Shown: positions 14,990 to 22,510 of the stretch, one piece after another
Layout: each line of letters opens with the position of its first letter
Position numbering within the stretch: the first letter of the stretch is position 1
IMG/VR virus record: IMGVR_UViG_3300025889_018152
Coordinates: 1 to 24,907 of that record
DNA: 24,907 bases
Source: a virus
Reading direction: 5' to 3' (one strand)
Made by a program: the position numbers and the translations under genes
The notes under the pieces: model-generated
Database searches by the model: none
The model's input: the letters and a program-made list of their open reading frames with translations, nothing else
What the model was told of the DNA's origin: nothing

Positions 14990-15544
14990 ATGTCTTTATG
15001 GAAATCAGAAGATGCCGCTTCCAATGCACCAGTTTACACTGTCGCTTCTGGATATGGCATTTCAGTAAATGGCGTTACACTTTATGAAAATGATGACCTC
15101 TCATCTTATGGTGGAACCGGGGTCTATGGTGTAGATACAACAGAAGCCGGAATTACAACCGGTGATGGAAAAAAAGTTGCTCACGCTGGTTGGAATATGG
15201 CTAGAAGAGGGACTGGTCCCGTAGTTAGTATTTCAGCCAACACCGGCGCATACAGTAACAACAAAAATGTTTATTTGACTTTTAGTGGTGGTGGCACAGG
15301 AAATGTCGCAGCAAACGCTCAAGTGTTTGTAAACGCAGAATCAAATGCCATTCTCTACATTACTGTGCATGAACCTGGTTCATATACAACCACACCAACT
15401 GCTGCGGCAATTACGGGTGGTGACGGTGCTGCCACATTTACTATAACCATGGGTGGTAGAGCTAATCGCGTATCATATGAAACCCTTGTCGCTATGGGTT
15501 CAATGACTGGTGATAGCGATGATACTTACTTCCCAAATAGTTAA
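14990..15544 (+). CDS. Putative virion structural protein
   Basis: A 184-aa, Gly/Ala/Thr/Ser-rich, low-charge protein predicted to be mostly beta. It has MSLWKSEDAASNAP at the start, VYGVDTTEAGIT and KVAHAGWNMARRG in the middle, and GGRANRVSYETLVAMGSMTGDSDD near the end. These blocks recall small structural proteins of marine T4-like phages that I cannot name more precisely. The central part (about 72-150), with PVVSISANTGAYSNN and AAAITGGDGAATFTI, looks like an inserted beta-rich surface domain. A strong ribosome binding site, AAGGAGA at 14976-14982, precedes the start, in keeping with high expression. Confidence 0.6.
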   Translation: MSLWKSEDAASNAPVYTVASGYGISVNGVTLYENDDLSSYGGTGVYGVDTTEAGITTGDGKKVAHAGWNMARRGTGPVVSISANTGAYSNNKNVYLTFSGGGTGNVAANAQVFVNAESNAILYITVHEPGSYTTTPTAAAITGGDGAATFTITMGGRANRVSYETLVAMGSMTGDSDDTYFPNS

Positions 15545-15557
15545 TTGGAATTAAACA

Positions 15558-16052
15558 ATGAAAAAATTTACTGATTTTTTAATTGAAAACTTAGACGTTG
15601 AAACCGGGCAAGCCATGAATGCTCATGAAATAGATTCACATACTTCAAATGGTAGTGGTCTAGAAAACGAGAAAATTCGCGCTGAAATTAATCGAAAACT
15701 TTCCATTATTTTAGATAGAAATAATAGAAGTGTTCCTAACAATAACATTCAGGCTCCCGAGATAGGATTTGAAAGAATTAGAAAGGTATTAAATACTCAC
15801 GGTATAGATTTACCAGCAATTCTTGATCTAGATCAAGAAGAGGGAGAAGAGGTTTTTCAAATTAATCAGTTTGGAACTCCATATGGTCCTCTTCCCTCTG
15901 GAGCTTATGGAGAATTGAGACCTAATTATTATCTCTACGTTTATTATTTTCTAAATGATGACGGTTATTATGACTTTTTTGCTGAAATAGTTGATCAAGA
16001 AGATTTAGAAGACTATACAAGCATAGAGGGAGATGAGTCCGAAGAAGAGTAA
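15558..16052 (+). CDS. Acidic conserved phage protein with capsid-targeting-like leader
   Basis: A 164-aa protein. The first ten residues MKKFTDFLIE are followed by N: same length as the T4 leader MKTYQEFIAE and ending in L-I-E, a prohead-protease-type site. The middle (about 35-90) is polar and helical; the segment about 110-150 is aromatic (LYVYYFLNDDGYYDFFAEIVDQ) and beta-like; the tail (152-164) is very acidic (EGDESEEE). No catalytic motif is seen. A weak ribosome site precedes it. I place it in the putative internal-protein group because of the leader, although acidic proteins are less usual there than basic ones. Confidence 0.55.
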   Translation: MKKFTDFLIENLDVETGQAMNAHEIDSHTSNGSGLENEKIRAEINRKLSIILDRNNRSVPNNNIQAPEIGFERIRKVLNTHGIDLPAILDLDQEEGEEVFQINQFGTPYGPLPSGAYGELRPNYYLYVYYFLNDDGYYDFFAEIVDQEDLEDYTSIEGDESEEE

Positions 16053-16055
16053 TGG

Positions 16056-16454
16056 ATGAGTGATTCTTTTGATAATTTAAATAATGACAATTTTTTATTG
16101 TACGCTATAAAGGCATATGATAAACCAAATTGCGTTATGAGTGAATTTGAAGAAGATATAAAAAGATTCGATTATTTAAAACGTCTATTTTTTAGATATA
16201 AGGAATATGGAGACATAAAGGAAAGATTGATAATTAACCATATTATCATTCTTTCCAATGTCTTTGGTCCTGAGGCTGCAGTGCGAATGTTGTTCTTTAA
16301 AACAGAAGAGCACTATTATTCTATAATCAAAACTATTTTAATTTTCTTAAACATTATGCCAAAGATTATAAGGGGTATAGACGGAAGAAATATTCATTCT
16401 AGTGAAATTCTCTTAGATAATTTTATAGTAGACGTTTTAAGGAACACAAAATGA
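16056..16454 (+). CDS. Conserved phage hypothetical protein (helical)
   Basis: A 132-aa helical protein with NDNFLLYAIKAYDKPNC near the start, FDYLKRLFFRYKEYGDIKERLIINHIIILSNVFG in the middle and ILIFLNIMPKII near the end. I recognise this set of blocks as recurring in marine T4-like phages, always without a known function. The hydrophobic helices contain charged residues and look amphipathic rather than membrane-spanning. It starts three bases after the preceding stop and overlaps the next gene as ATGA. Confidence 0.6.
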   Translation: MSDSFDNLNNDNFLLYAIKAYDKPNCVMSEFEEDIKRFDYLKRLFFRYKEYGDIKERLIINHIIILSNVFGPEAAVRMLFFKTEEHYYSIIKTILIFLNIMPKIIRGIDGRNIHSSEILLDNFIVDVLRNTK

Positions 16455-16771
16455 GTATAAAAGAAGAAAATTCTGTAGGTGGCGGCAGCGTAGCTGGGCT
16501 TGGTGTGGGTCCTCAGGGAGAACCTGGCATTTCTGGACCTATGCTTAGAAGAAAAAAATTTGCTGGGAATGAAGTTTTCACTATAGATTCCGATAGATTT
16601 AATCGTTGTAGAATGGGAAAGTGTAGATATCATAAATATGAAATGTATGTGGGCAATGACGATATTGGAAATCAAATAAGAGAATACGGAATTACTAATC
16701 CCAAAAAAGCCATAGTTGTAGAAGATGAAAAAACTGGTGCTATGATGTTTCTTCGATATGGAAAAGGATAA
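16451..16771 (+). CDS. Small phage protein with short collagen-like stretch
   Basis: A 106-aa protein. It has a glycine-rich N-terminal third (NSVGGGSVAGLGVG) and then four Gly-x-y triplets, GPQ GEP GIS GPM (about 20-31). The C-terminal part (about 33-106) is mixed alpha/beta with KFAGNEVFTIDSDRFNRCRMGKCRYHKYEMYVG; two cysteines and a histidine (C53, C58, H61 approximately) could be a partial metal site but no complete one is visible. Similar proteins occur in marine phages without known function. It overlaps its upstream neighbour as ATGA. Confidence 0.58.
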   Translation: MSIKEENSVGGGSVAGLGVGPQGEPGISGPMLRRKKFAGNEVFTIDSDRFNRCRMGKCRYHKYEMYVGNDDIGNQIREYGITNPKKAIVVEDEKTGAMMFLRYGKG

Positions 16772-16774
16772 TCA

Positions 16775-17299
16775 ATGGAAACTTTTTTAGAAAAAGCTAA
16801 AAATGTTTTAATTACAGTAGCGCCAACCATCGCTTCTGCTATAGGAACACCTATGGCAGGAATTGCAACTAAAGCTGTCATAGACGCTCTAGGTCTAAAA
16901 AAAGACGCTGATCAAACCGAAATAGAAAACTCCATTTTTGCTGCGGGCCCGGAACAGCTTTTACAATTAAAGCAGGCAGATCAAGAATTTAAAATCCAAA
17001 TGAAGCAACTTGATATTGATCTTGTTAAGATAGTTGCAGACGACAAAGATTCTGCCAGAAAAAGAGAAATAGAAACCAAGGACGTTACAACCAAAGTATT
17101 AGCTTATTTGATATGTATTTTATATGTCGGCGTTCAATTATTTCTTTTAACGCATGTCATAGATGACAGTATGAGGGAAATGGTAATGAGGGCATTGGGC
17201 ACCCTCGATGCCATATTAGGATTAGTATTTTCTTATTATTTTGGTTCATCAGTCGGTGATGTGAAGAGTCGTCTGACTGACCAAGATAAGAGAGAATAG
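16775..17299 (+). CDS. Holin of the 3-TM (gene-transfer-agent type) family
   Basis: A 174-aa membrane protein. There is a hydrophobic N-terminal segment (about 10-35), a long charged middle (45-95) ending in ADDKDSARKREIETKD (88-103, the D-x-x-S-A-R-x-R-E signature I associate with the '3TMs, for gene-transfer release' holin family), then two strong membrane segments at about 107-128 and 137-157. The family makes pores in the inner membrane to let the endolysin out. No endolysin is encoded in this window. The next gene (coiled coil plus one membrane anchor) begins 3 bases after its stop, which makes a small lysis-like module. Confidence 0.75.
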   Translation: METFLEKAKNVLITVAPTIASAIGTPMAGIATKAVIDALGLKKDADQTEIENSIFAAGPEQLLQLKQADQEFKIQMKQLDIDLVKIVADDKDSARKREIETKDVTTKVLAYLICILYVGVQLFLLTHVIDDSMREMVMRALGTLDAILGLVFSYYFGSSVGDVKSRLTDQDKRE

Positions 17300-17302
17300 A
17301 GT

Positions 17303-17644
17303 GTGGCAACATCAGAACAACTCCATAATCAAATAACAGAAATAAAATATAAAGTTATGACGTTGGAAAAAGAAGTTGATAAATTAAATAATGTAATGGA
17401 AGAATTATTGACAAGTAGAAAAGACATTTATCAACTTTTTGAAGGTAGAAGATTAGAATTGACTAGAGAAATAAAAGAGATTTATGCTAAGATAAATCAA
17501 ATTGATAGTGGTGATTTTGAAGAAATGAAAGAAACTGTTGATCAGATGAGAAATTTAAAATGGATGTTTTACGGTATCATTTTTATTCTCGGTTGGCTAT
17601 TTTCTAACATGGAACTATCGTCCTTTTTAAGTCTATTTCATTGA
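17303..17644 (+). CDS. Coiled-coil protein with C-terminal membrane anchor (possible lysis accessory)
   Basis: A 113-aa protein starting with GTG at 17303, three bases after the holin stop. Residues about 5-82 are a long heptad-rich charged coiled coil (ITEIKYKVMTLEKEVDKLNNVMEELL ... EIKEIYAKINQIDSG) followed by one membrane segment (about 85-103: LKWMFYGIIFILGWLFSNM) and a short tail, so it is tail-anchored. There is no N-terminal signal or lipobox, so it is not a normal Rz/Rz1 spanin. An antiholin, holin partner or inverted spanin-like protein is possible; function is inferred only from its position. Its stop codon overlaps the start of the inverted repeat at 17642. Confidence 0.55.
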   Translation: MATSEQLHNQITEIKYKVMTLEKEVDKLNNVMEELLTSRKDIYQLFEGRRLELTREIKEIYAKINQIDSGDFEEMKETVDQMRNLKWMFYGIIFILGWLFSNMELSSFLSLFH

Positions 17645-17669
17645 CATTCTACTGCTTTGCCAGTAGAAT
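17641..17669 (+). promoter_or_regulatory. Near-consensus sigma70-type promoter for the primase-thyX-nrd block
   Basis: TTGACA at 17641-17646 (exact -35 consensus), a 17-base spacer, then TAGAAT at 17664-17669 (one mismatch to TATAAT). Transcription would begin near 17676, which is the A of the primase ATG, and there is no recognisable ribosome binding site between the -10 and the ATG, so the message would be leaderless or nearly so. The site lies in the intergenic gap, as expected for an early/middle promoter. It coincides with a perfect inverted repeat. Confidence 0.55.
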
Positions 17670-17673
17670 GTCA
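17642..17673. repeat. 13-bp perfect inverted repeat (6-base loop) over the promoter
   Basis: TGACATTCTACTG (17642-17654) and CAGTAGAATGTCA (17661-17673) are perfect reverse complements around CTTTGC. There is no T-run after the right arm (the sequence continues TAATGAG), so it does not look like a Rho-independent terminator. As DNA, it covers the -35 and -10 boxes and could be an operator; as RNA from read-through transcription it would be a stable hairpin ending 2 bases before the primase ATG. Because of the symmetry, the reverse strand also carries ATGACA-17-TAGAAT. Confidence 0.8.
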
Positions 17674-17675
17674 TA

Positions 17676-18698
17676 ATGAGTTTATTCCTTGATCTAAAAT
17701 ACATTAATTTAATCTCACCGAGATTCGAGTCTTTCGTAAAGAAAAAGGACTTTCTTTACGCATGCCGATGCCCGATTTGTGGCGATTCACGAAAAAATAA
17801 ATCCAAGATGCGCGGATATATTTTCCGTAAAGGAAATGGCTTATATTATAAGTGTCACAATTGTGGAATTGGATTATCTGCTGGAAATCTTATTCGTCAA
17901 CTTGATGAGGGAATGCATAAGAAATATATTCTCGAAAGATATTCACAAGGTGAAGGTGGAAACAGCAATTTCAAAGAACCAGAATTCAAATTCAAGTCTG
18001 TGCGATTTGGTAATGTAGAAGAGAAACAATATGAAAATGCAGTCAGTGTTTCCGATTTACCTGCCGAACATTACTGTGTTCAGTACCTAAATAATAGAAA
18101 AATACCAAAAGAATTTTATTCTGATATTTTCTTCACGCAAAAATTCAAATCATTTGTTGAAGAAATATATCCTGAAAATGATGCAAATCTTTATGAAGAA
18201 TCGAGGGTTGTTGTTCTTTATAAAAATCAATTCAATGTTGTTGAAGGGTTGTCCGCAAGAAGTTTAGGTGATGCGAGCAAACTGAGATACATAAAGTTAA
18301 ATTTCTCAGGGCAAGATAAAATTTATTATGGTAAAAATAGAGTCGATACTTCAAAACCGGTTCGTATTGTAGAAGGTGCATTTGATTCAATGTTCTTACA
18401 TAATTGTTTAGCAAGTGGTGATTCGGCTCTAACTTCTGTTGCTGAAGATGTTTCTGCAAAAGAAAAGATATTGATTTATGATAATGAACCACGAAATTCT
18501 CAAATAGTTCAATTAATCGAAAAAGCTATAAACAAAGGCTACACTGTCGTGATCTGGCCAGATTTCATAGTCGGTAAAGATATTAATGAAATGTTACTAA
18601 ATGGGTTTAATATTGAACTGATAGAGAATATAATTCGAGAAAATGCCTGTAGTGGGCTGAAAGCGAAGTTAAAATTTACAGCATGGAGAAAATGTTAA
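17676..18698 (+). CDS. DNA primase, T4 gp61-like
   Basis: A 340-aa protein with an N-terminal zinc ribbon (C32-P-I-C35 and C60-H-N-C63, with an extra C30) followed by a TOPRIM catalytic core: IVEGAFDSMF (231-240, E233), ILIYDNEPRNSQ (265-276, D269) and VGKDINEML (299-307, D302). This is the architecture of phage T4 gp61-type primases, which make RNA primers for lagging-strand synthesis with the replicative helicase (gp41, not in this window). No recognisable Shine-Dalgarno precedes the ATG at 17676 (the inverted repeat does), so translation initiation is unusual or leaderless. ThyX starts one base after its stop. Confidence 0.85.
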   Translation: MSLFLDLKYINLISPRFESFVKKKDFLYACRCPICGDSRKNKSKMRGYIFRKGNGLYYKCHNCGIGLSAGNLIRQLDEGMHKKYILERYSQGEGGNSNFKEPEFKFKSVRFGNVEEKQYENAVSVSDLPAEHYCVQYLNNRKIPKEFYSDIFFTQKFKSFVEEIYPENDANLYEESRVVVLYKNQFNVVEGLSARSLGDASKLRYIKLNFSGQDKIYYGKNRVDTSKPVRIVEGAFDSMFLHNCLASGDSALTSVAEDVSAKEKILIYDNEPRNSQIVQLIEKAINKGYTVVIWPDFIVGKDINEMLLNGFNIELIENIIRENACSGLKAKLKFTAWRKC

Positions 18699-18699
18699 T

Positions 18700-19392
18700 A
18701 TGACTGATAAATCGATAAAGTTGATAAGTTATACTCAACCCACACAAGAATTTTTAGAACAAAGTGATATTCAAAATGATAACACTATTCAAGCACTGAT
18801 TGCTTATTGTGCAAGGGTTTCAAATCCATCTAACCAAAACAATACTCAAACATCAGCTAAACTCATCAATTATCTTATTGAAAATAAGCATTGGTCACCC
18901 TTTGAGCTTGCTTCAGCTTGTATTGAGATAAATACTACTAGAGACATTGCAAGACAAATTCTTCGGCATAGGTCTTTCTCTTTTCAAGAATTCAGTCAAC
19001 GTTACGCAGATCCGACACAACATCTTACATTTGTTCATCGTGAAGCAAGGATGCAGGATTTAAAAAATCGACAGAATTCACTAGAAACTTTAGACTATGA
19101 ATTAAAGACTAATTGGGATCAATGGCAAGAAGAAGTTATTCAAATCACCAAAAAGGCTTACGAATGGGCTATAGAAAATGGTATTGCAAAAGAAGTTGCT
19201 CGTTCGGTCTTACCAGAAGGATTAACTTCGTCTAGAATGTATGTGAGTGGAACAATTAGATCATGGATTCATTATATTGAAGTTCGCACACATGAATCTA
19301 CTCAAAAAGAACATCGTATTATTGCTGAAGATTGTGCAAAAGAACTTTTGCAGATAATACCCAACATTTTTACCTTTGTTTTTCGAAAATAA
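18700..19392 (+). CDS. thyX: Flavin-dependent thymidylate synthase ThyX
   Basis: A 230-aa protein with RHRSFSFQEFSQRY at 89-102, which matches the ThyX signature RHRxxSxxxxSxR. It converts dUMP to dTMP with methylene-tetrahydrofolate and FAD/NADPH, as a homotetramer. HWSPFE (64-69) and the RSVLPEGL...MYVSGTIRSWIHYIEVRT stretch later in the chain are also family features; the latter holds the residues that bind the substrate phosphate. The gene starts one base after the primase stop with no clear ribosome binding site, so it probably relies on coupling. It supplies dTTP together with the RNR genes just downstream. Confidence 0.93.
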   Translation: MTDKSIKLISYTQPTQEFLEQSDIQNDNTIQALIAYCARVSNPSNQNNTQTSAKLINYLIENKHWSPFELASACIEINTTRDIARQILRHRSFSFQEFSQRYADPTQHLTFVHREARMQDLKNRQNSLETLDYELKTNWDQWQEEVIQITKKAYEWAIENGIAKEVARSVLPEGLTSSRMYVSGTIRSWIHYIEVRTHESTQKEHRIIAEDCAKELLQIIPNIFTFVFRK

Positions 19393-19406
19393 TAAGAGAA
19401 AAAAAT

Positions 19407-21209
19407 ATGACAACAAATAAAAAGGACTACCTCGGAATTCAAATTGATTACTCTCGCGATAAACTTTTTGATGAGTTGGGATTGAAGCGATTGCGTGAGT
19501 CTTATATGAAGGAAGATGAAACATCACCACAAGAGAGATTCGCACATGTTTCAAAAGCATTTTCTACTAACGCTGAACACGCTCAAAGACTTTATGACTA
19601 TAGTAGTCGTCATTGGTTGTCTTACTCTACTCCTATCCTTTCATTTGGCCGTAGTGCTCGCGGCTTACCTATATCATGCTTTCTCCCGTATCTTCACGAT
19701 TCAGCGGAAGGGTTAGTTGATTGTCTCTCTGAAGTAAACTGGTTATCAATGCTCGGTGGTGGTATTGGTATTGGTGTTGGCATTCGTTCCTCTGATGAAA
19801 AATCTACTGGTGTCATGCCACATCTTAAGATTTATGATGCATCATCTCTCGCATATCGCCAAGGCAAAACCAGACGAGGTTCTTATGCTGCATATTTGGA
19901 TATTTCTCATCCCGATATTGTCATGTTTATGGACATGAGAAAACCCACAGGTGATCCGAACATGCGCGCTCTCAATCTTCATCATGGGATTAATATCACT
20001 GATGATTTTATGCATCTGATAGAGAAGTGTATGCTCGATCCAGAAGCGGATGATTCTTGGAATTTAGTTGACCCACACTCACATGAGGTGCGAGAAACCG
20101 TATCTGCAAAAGAGCTATGGCAAAAGATTCTTGAAACTAGAATGTTGACTGGTGAGCCCTATATTCATTTCATCGACACATCAAACAAGCATTTACCCGA
20201 GTGGCAAAAGAAACTTGGATTGAAGGTGCGTCAATCAAATCTATGTTCTGAAATTGTTTTGCCAACAGATGAAAAGCGAACCGCTGTCTGCTGCCTCTCA
20301 TCATTGAATTTAGAATATTATGATGAATGGAAAGACAATGAATTATTTTTGCGTGATATTGCTGAGATGTTAGATAACGTTCTAGAATATTTTATCAATA
20401 ATGCGCCAAACACCATTAAGCGAGCCAAATATTCAGCACTAAGAGAAAGAAGTATTGGTGTTGGTGCTCTAGGTTTTCATGCATACCTTCAGAAGAAGTC
20501 TATACCTTGGGAAACTGCTATGGCTGTAGGCTCTAACAAGAAGATGTTCAAGCACATTCATGATGGATTGATGAAAGCTAATTTTGAATTGGGTTCACAG
20601 AGGGGTGAAGCACCAGACGCAAAGGGAACAGGAAGAAGATTTTCACATATGTTGGCTGTAGCTCCCAATGCTTCCAGTTCAATTATTATGGGAAACACTT
20701 CTCCTTCAGTAGAACCTTATCGTGCAAATGCATTTAGGCAAGATACTCTTTCTGGTGCATCATTCTACAAGAATAAGTATCTCGATAAACTAATTCATAA
20801 GTATTGTAAAGCTGATGAAAAGATGAACTATGAGGATGTTTGGTCGTCAATTATTGCTACTGATGGTTCTGTACAACATCTAGACTTTCTAACTGATTGG
20901 GAAAAAGATGTATTTAAAACATCTATGGAAATTGATCAGAGATGGGTTGTTCAACATGCTGCTGATAGACAAGAATATATCGATCAAGCGCAATCAATTA
21001 ATTTATTTTTCAGACCAAATATAAATATTAAATATCTTCATGCAGTTCATTTTCAAGCATGGAAGTCTGGATTAAAGACTTTATACTATTGTCGTTCCGA
21101 AAAGATTGGAAAAGCAGACAAAGTAGCAAAGAGAATTGAACGACAGATCATCGAAGAGATAGATATTAAACAATTAGCAGAGGGCGATGAATGCCTAGCG
21201 TGTCAATGA
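19407..21209 (+). CDS. nrdA: Ribonucleoside-diphosphate reductase alpha subunit, class Ia, without ATP-cone
   Basis: The start at 19407 has AAGAGA (19394-19399) upstream; an in-frame ATG at 19332 lies inside thyX and is unlikely. The 600-aa product is clearly shorter than E. coli NrdA (about 760) or T4 NrdA (about 750) because it begins directly with the catalytic region: there is no ATP-cone, so no overall ATP/dATP on-off switch. Catalytic features are intact: redox C91 (PISCFLPY), N278-L-C280-S-E282 of the radical site, C295/C296 (AVCCLSS, one of them the redox partner), Y560-Y561 (TLYY, radical path) and the C-terminal C596-x-x-C599. It reduces NDPs to dNDPs with NrdB. The nrdB gene is separated from it by about 2 kb. 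Confidence 0.94.
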   Translation: MTTNKKDYLGIQIDYSRDKLFDELGLKRLRESYMKEDETSPQERFAHVSKAFSTNAEHAQRLYDYSSRHWLSYSTPILSFGRSARGLPISCFLPYLHDSAEGLVDCLSEVNWLSMLGGGIGIGVGIRSSDEKSTGVMPHLKIYDASSLAYRQGKTRRGSYAAYLDISHPDIVMFMDMRKPTGDPNMRALNLHHGINITDDFMHLIEKCMLDPEADDSWNLVDPHSHEVRETVSAKELWQKILETRMLTGEPYIHFIDTSNKHLPEWQKKLGLKVRQSNLCSEIVLPTDEKRTAVCCLSSLNLEYYDEWKDNELFLRDIAEMLDNVLEYFINNAPNTIKRAKYSALRERSIGVGALGFHAYLQKKSIPWETAMAVGSNKKMFKHIHDGLMKANFELGSQRGEAPDAKGTGRRFSHMLAVAPNASSSIIMGNTSPSVEPYRANAFRQDTLSGASFYKNKYLDKLIHKYCKADEKMNYEDVWSSIIATDGSVQHLDFLTDWEKDVFKTSMEIDQRWVVQHAADRQEYIDQAQSINLFFRPNINIKYLHAVHFQAWKSGLKTLYYCRSEKIGKADKVAKRIERQIIEEIDIKQLAEGDECLACQ

Positions 21210-21213
21210 GAAT

Positions 21214-21981
21214 ATGGCAACAATAGCAGAAAATTTAGCAACATTTGCTGGATCTATAAAAAAAATTGTATTCGGCACGGGTAATACAACTATTAGTTTT
21301 TCAGAAACCACTAAATTTAGTGGTTTAAGTGATATTGCCGCGGCCAATATTAAGACAACCAATATTAAATCTAGTGATGAAGCGACTTCAATTGTTATAG
21401 AAGAATCAACAGGAAATGTTAGTATTGGAACATCATATTCAAATAGTAAATTGCACATTATTCCGGGAAGCCTTACGCTTCAAGGAAACGAAACTGATTC
21501 TTGGATAAATTTTGTTGAAACTGGTTGGCCTGACAGATTCGGTATTGGTTGTGATTTTACTGGAGTCGGTAGTTTAAATAGATTTTATATTTCTGCAAAT
21601 GGTGCCAACGGCAGCCCAACAGTAGATGATGCTCAATTGATAATTAATCAAGAAGGTCTTTTAAAATTCAATTCTGGGTATGGTTCAACACAAAATGTTT
21701 ATGGGGTTAGGGCTTGGGCAAATTTCAACGGTAGTTCCATGGCCATAATCAATAGTCGGGGAGTGTCATCCATCACTGATGTGGGCACTGGACGCTATAG
21801 AATAAATCTTTCTATAACTTTACCTGACAGCAATGCTTGTTTTTTAGCAATCTCTGAAAGAAATTCTACCGGATTAAATATACAAACAGCCATTACGACA
21901 ACTTCGTTTGACATTAGGACTTGGGATGCCACTCAAACTTTGATTGATGGATTTAAAATATGTACTACAGTTATTCGTTAG
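21214..21981 (+). CDS. Tail fibre-like protein
   Basis: A 255-aa, beta-rich, low-charge protein. The first 90 residues hold the repeating 'K-x-x-N-I-K-x-x...G-N-V-S-I-G-T...S-K-L-H-I' type sequence found in fibre shafts and before chaperone-type tips. The C-terminal third, YGVRAWANFNGSSMAIINSRGVSSITDVGTGRYRINLS..., is a domain I recognise from the ends of tail fibre or tailspike proteins of marine and other phages. There is no S74 peptidase motif. It starts 4 bases after the nrdA stop with only a weak ribosome site, and two small genes after it look like assembly partners. Probable receptor-binding or decoration fibre. Confidence 0.68.
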   Translation: MATIAENLATFAGSIKKIVFGTGNTTISFSETTKFSGLSDIAAANIKTTNIKSSDEATSIVIEESTGNVSIGTSYSNSKLHIIPGSLTLQGNETDSWINFVETGWPDRFGIGCDFTGVGSLNRFYISANGANGSPTVDDAQLIINQEGLLKFNSGYGSTQNVYGVRAWANFNGSSMAIINSRGVSSITDVGTGRYRINLSITLPDSNACFLAISERNSTGLNIQTAITTTSFDIRTWDATQTLIDGFKICTTVIR

Positions 21982-21993
21982 GAAACAAAAAGA

Positions 21994-22257
21994 ATGCAAG
22001 TAATAATATATCCAGATGATGATACAATTTGTGTGGTAATTCCAGCCTCAGATAATATAATTGTTGATGATGTAGCTAAGAGAGATGTGCCGATTGGTGT
22101 TCCTTATTTAATAATAGACTCATCTGAATTACCATCCGATAGATATTTTCGTGATGCTTGGGAGGCAGATTTTACCAACCCAGATGGCTATGGGATTGGA
22201 GTAGAGGCGTGGGAAAACTTAAAAAGATTAGAGGATTTATCTGATGATCAAAATTAA
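21994..22257 (+). CDS. Small fibre-associated protein (probable tail fibre assembly partner)
   Basis: An 87-aa acidic protein with VAKRDVPIGVPYLIIDSSELPSDRYFRDAWEADF in the centre. 'VP-x-G-x-P-Y-x-I-x-D-x-S-x-x-P-x-D-R-x-F-R-x-A-W' is a pattern I know from small proteins next to phage tail fibre genes. AGGAAAC upstream is the ribosome site. It overlaps the next gene by 14 bases. Role as a fibre assembly factor or tip protein is inferred from position. Confidence 0.55.
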   Translation: MQVIIYPDDDTICVVIPASDNIIVDDVAKRDVPIGVPYLIIDSSELPSDRYFRDAWEADFTNPDGYGIGVEAWENLKRLEDLSDDQN

Positions 22258-22495
22258 TATGCAAAAAGCCATAAAGATAAAACAGGAAATAATACGAAAA
22301 GAACGAGAAAAATTATTTCAAGAATTAGATTATGAATTTATGCGATCATTAGAAAAAAACGATAAAAATAAACAATCAGAAATAATACAAAAAAAAGAAT
22401 TATTGAGAGACTCTACCATTCACCCATCAATAATTAACGCAAAAACTCCAGAAGAGCTAAAGGAAGCAAATCCTCTTATAGACATTATAAAATAG
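22244..22495 (+). CDS. Small coiled-coil tail fibre assembly-like protein
   Basis: An 83-aa, highly charged helical protein (MQKAIKIKQEIIRKEREKL... FMRSLEKNDKNKQSEIIQKKELLRD), then a short tail with the recurrent phage block INAKTPEELKEANP. The pattern 'x-F-M-R-x-L-E...I-x-x-K-K-x-x-L-R-D' and 'T-P-E-E-L-K' is shared by small proteins that follow fibre genes in many phages; they are thought to be assembly chaperones. It overlaps the preceding gene by 14 bases. Confidence 0.55.
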   Translation: MIKINMQKAIKIKQEIIRKEREKLFQELDYEFMRSLEKNDKNKQSEIIQKKELLRDSTIHPSIINAKTPEELKEANPLIDIIK

Positions 22496-22510
22496 GAAAA
22501 ATATATTGTT

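Noticed and set aside
17642-17673. The inverted repeat before the primase gene as a Rho-independent terminator
   Set aside because: No T-run follows the right arm and the stem is AT-rich; a promoter/operator or translation-control role fits better.
19332-19406. Upstream ATG at 19332 as start of NrdA
   Set aside because: It lies within thyX; the extra residues do not form an ATP-cone, and 19407 has its own ribosome binding site.
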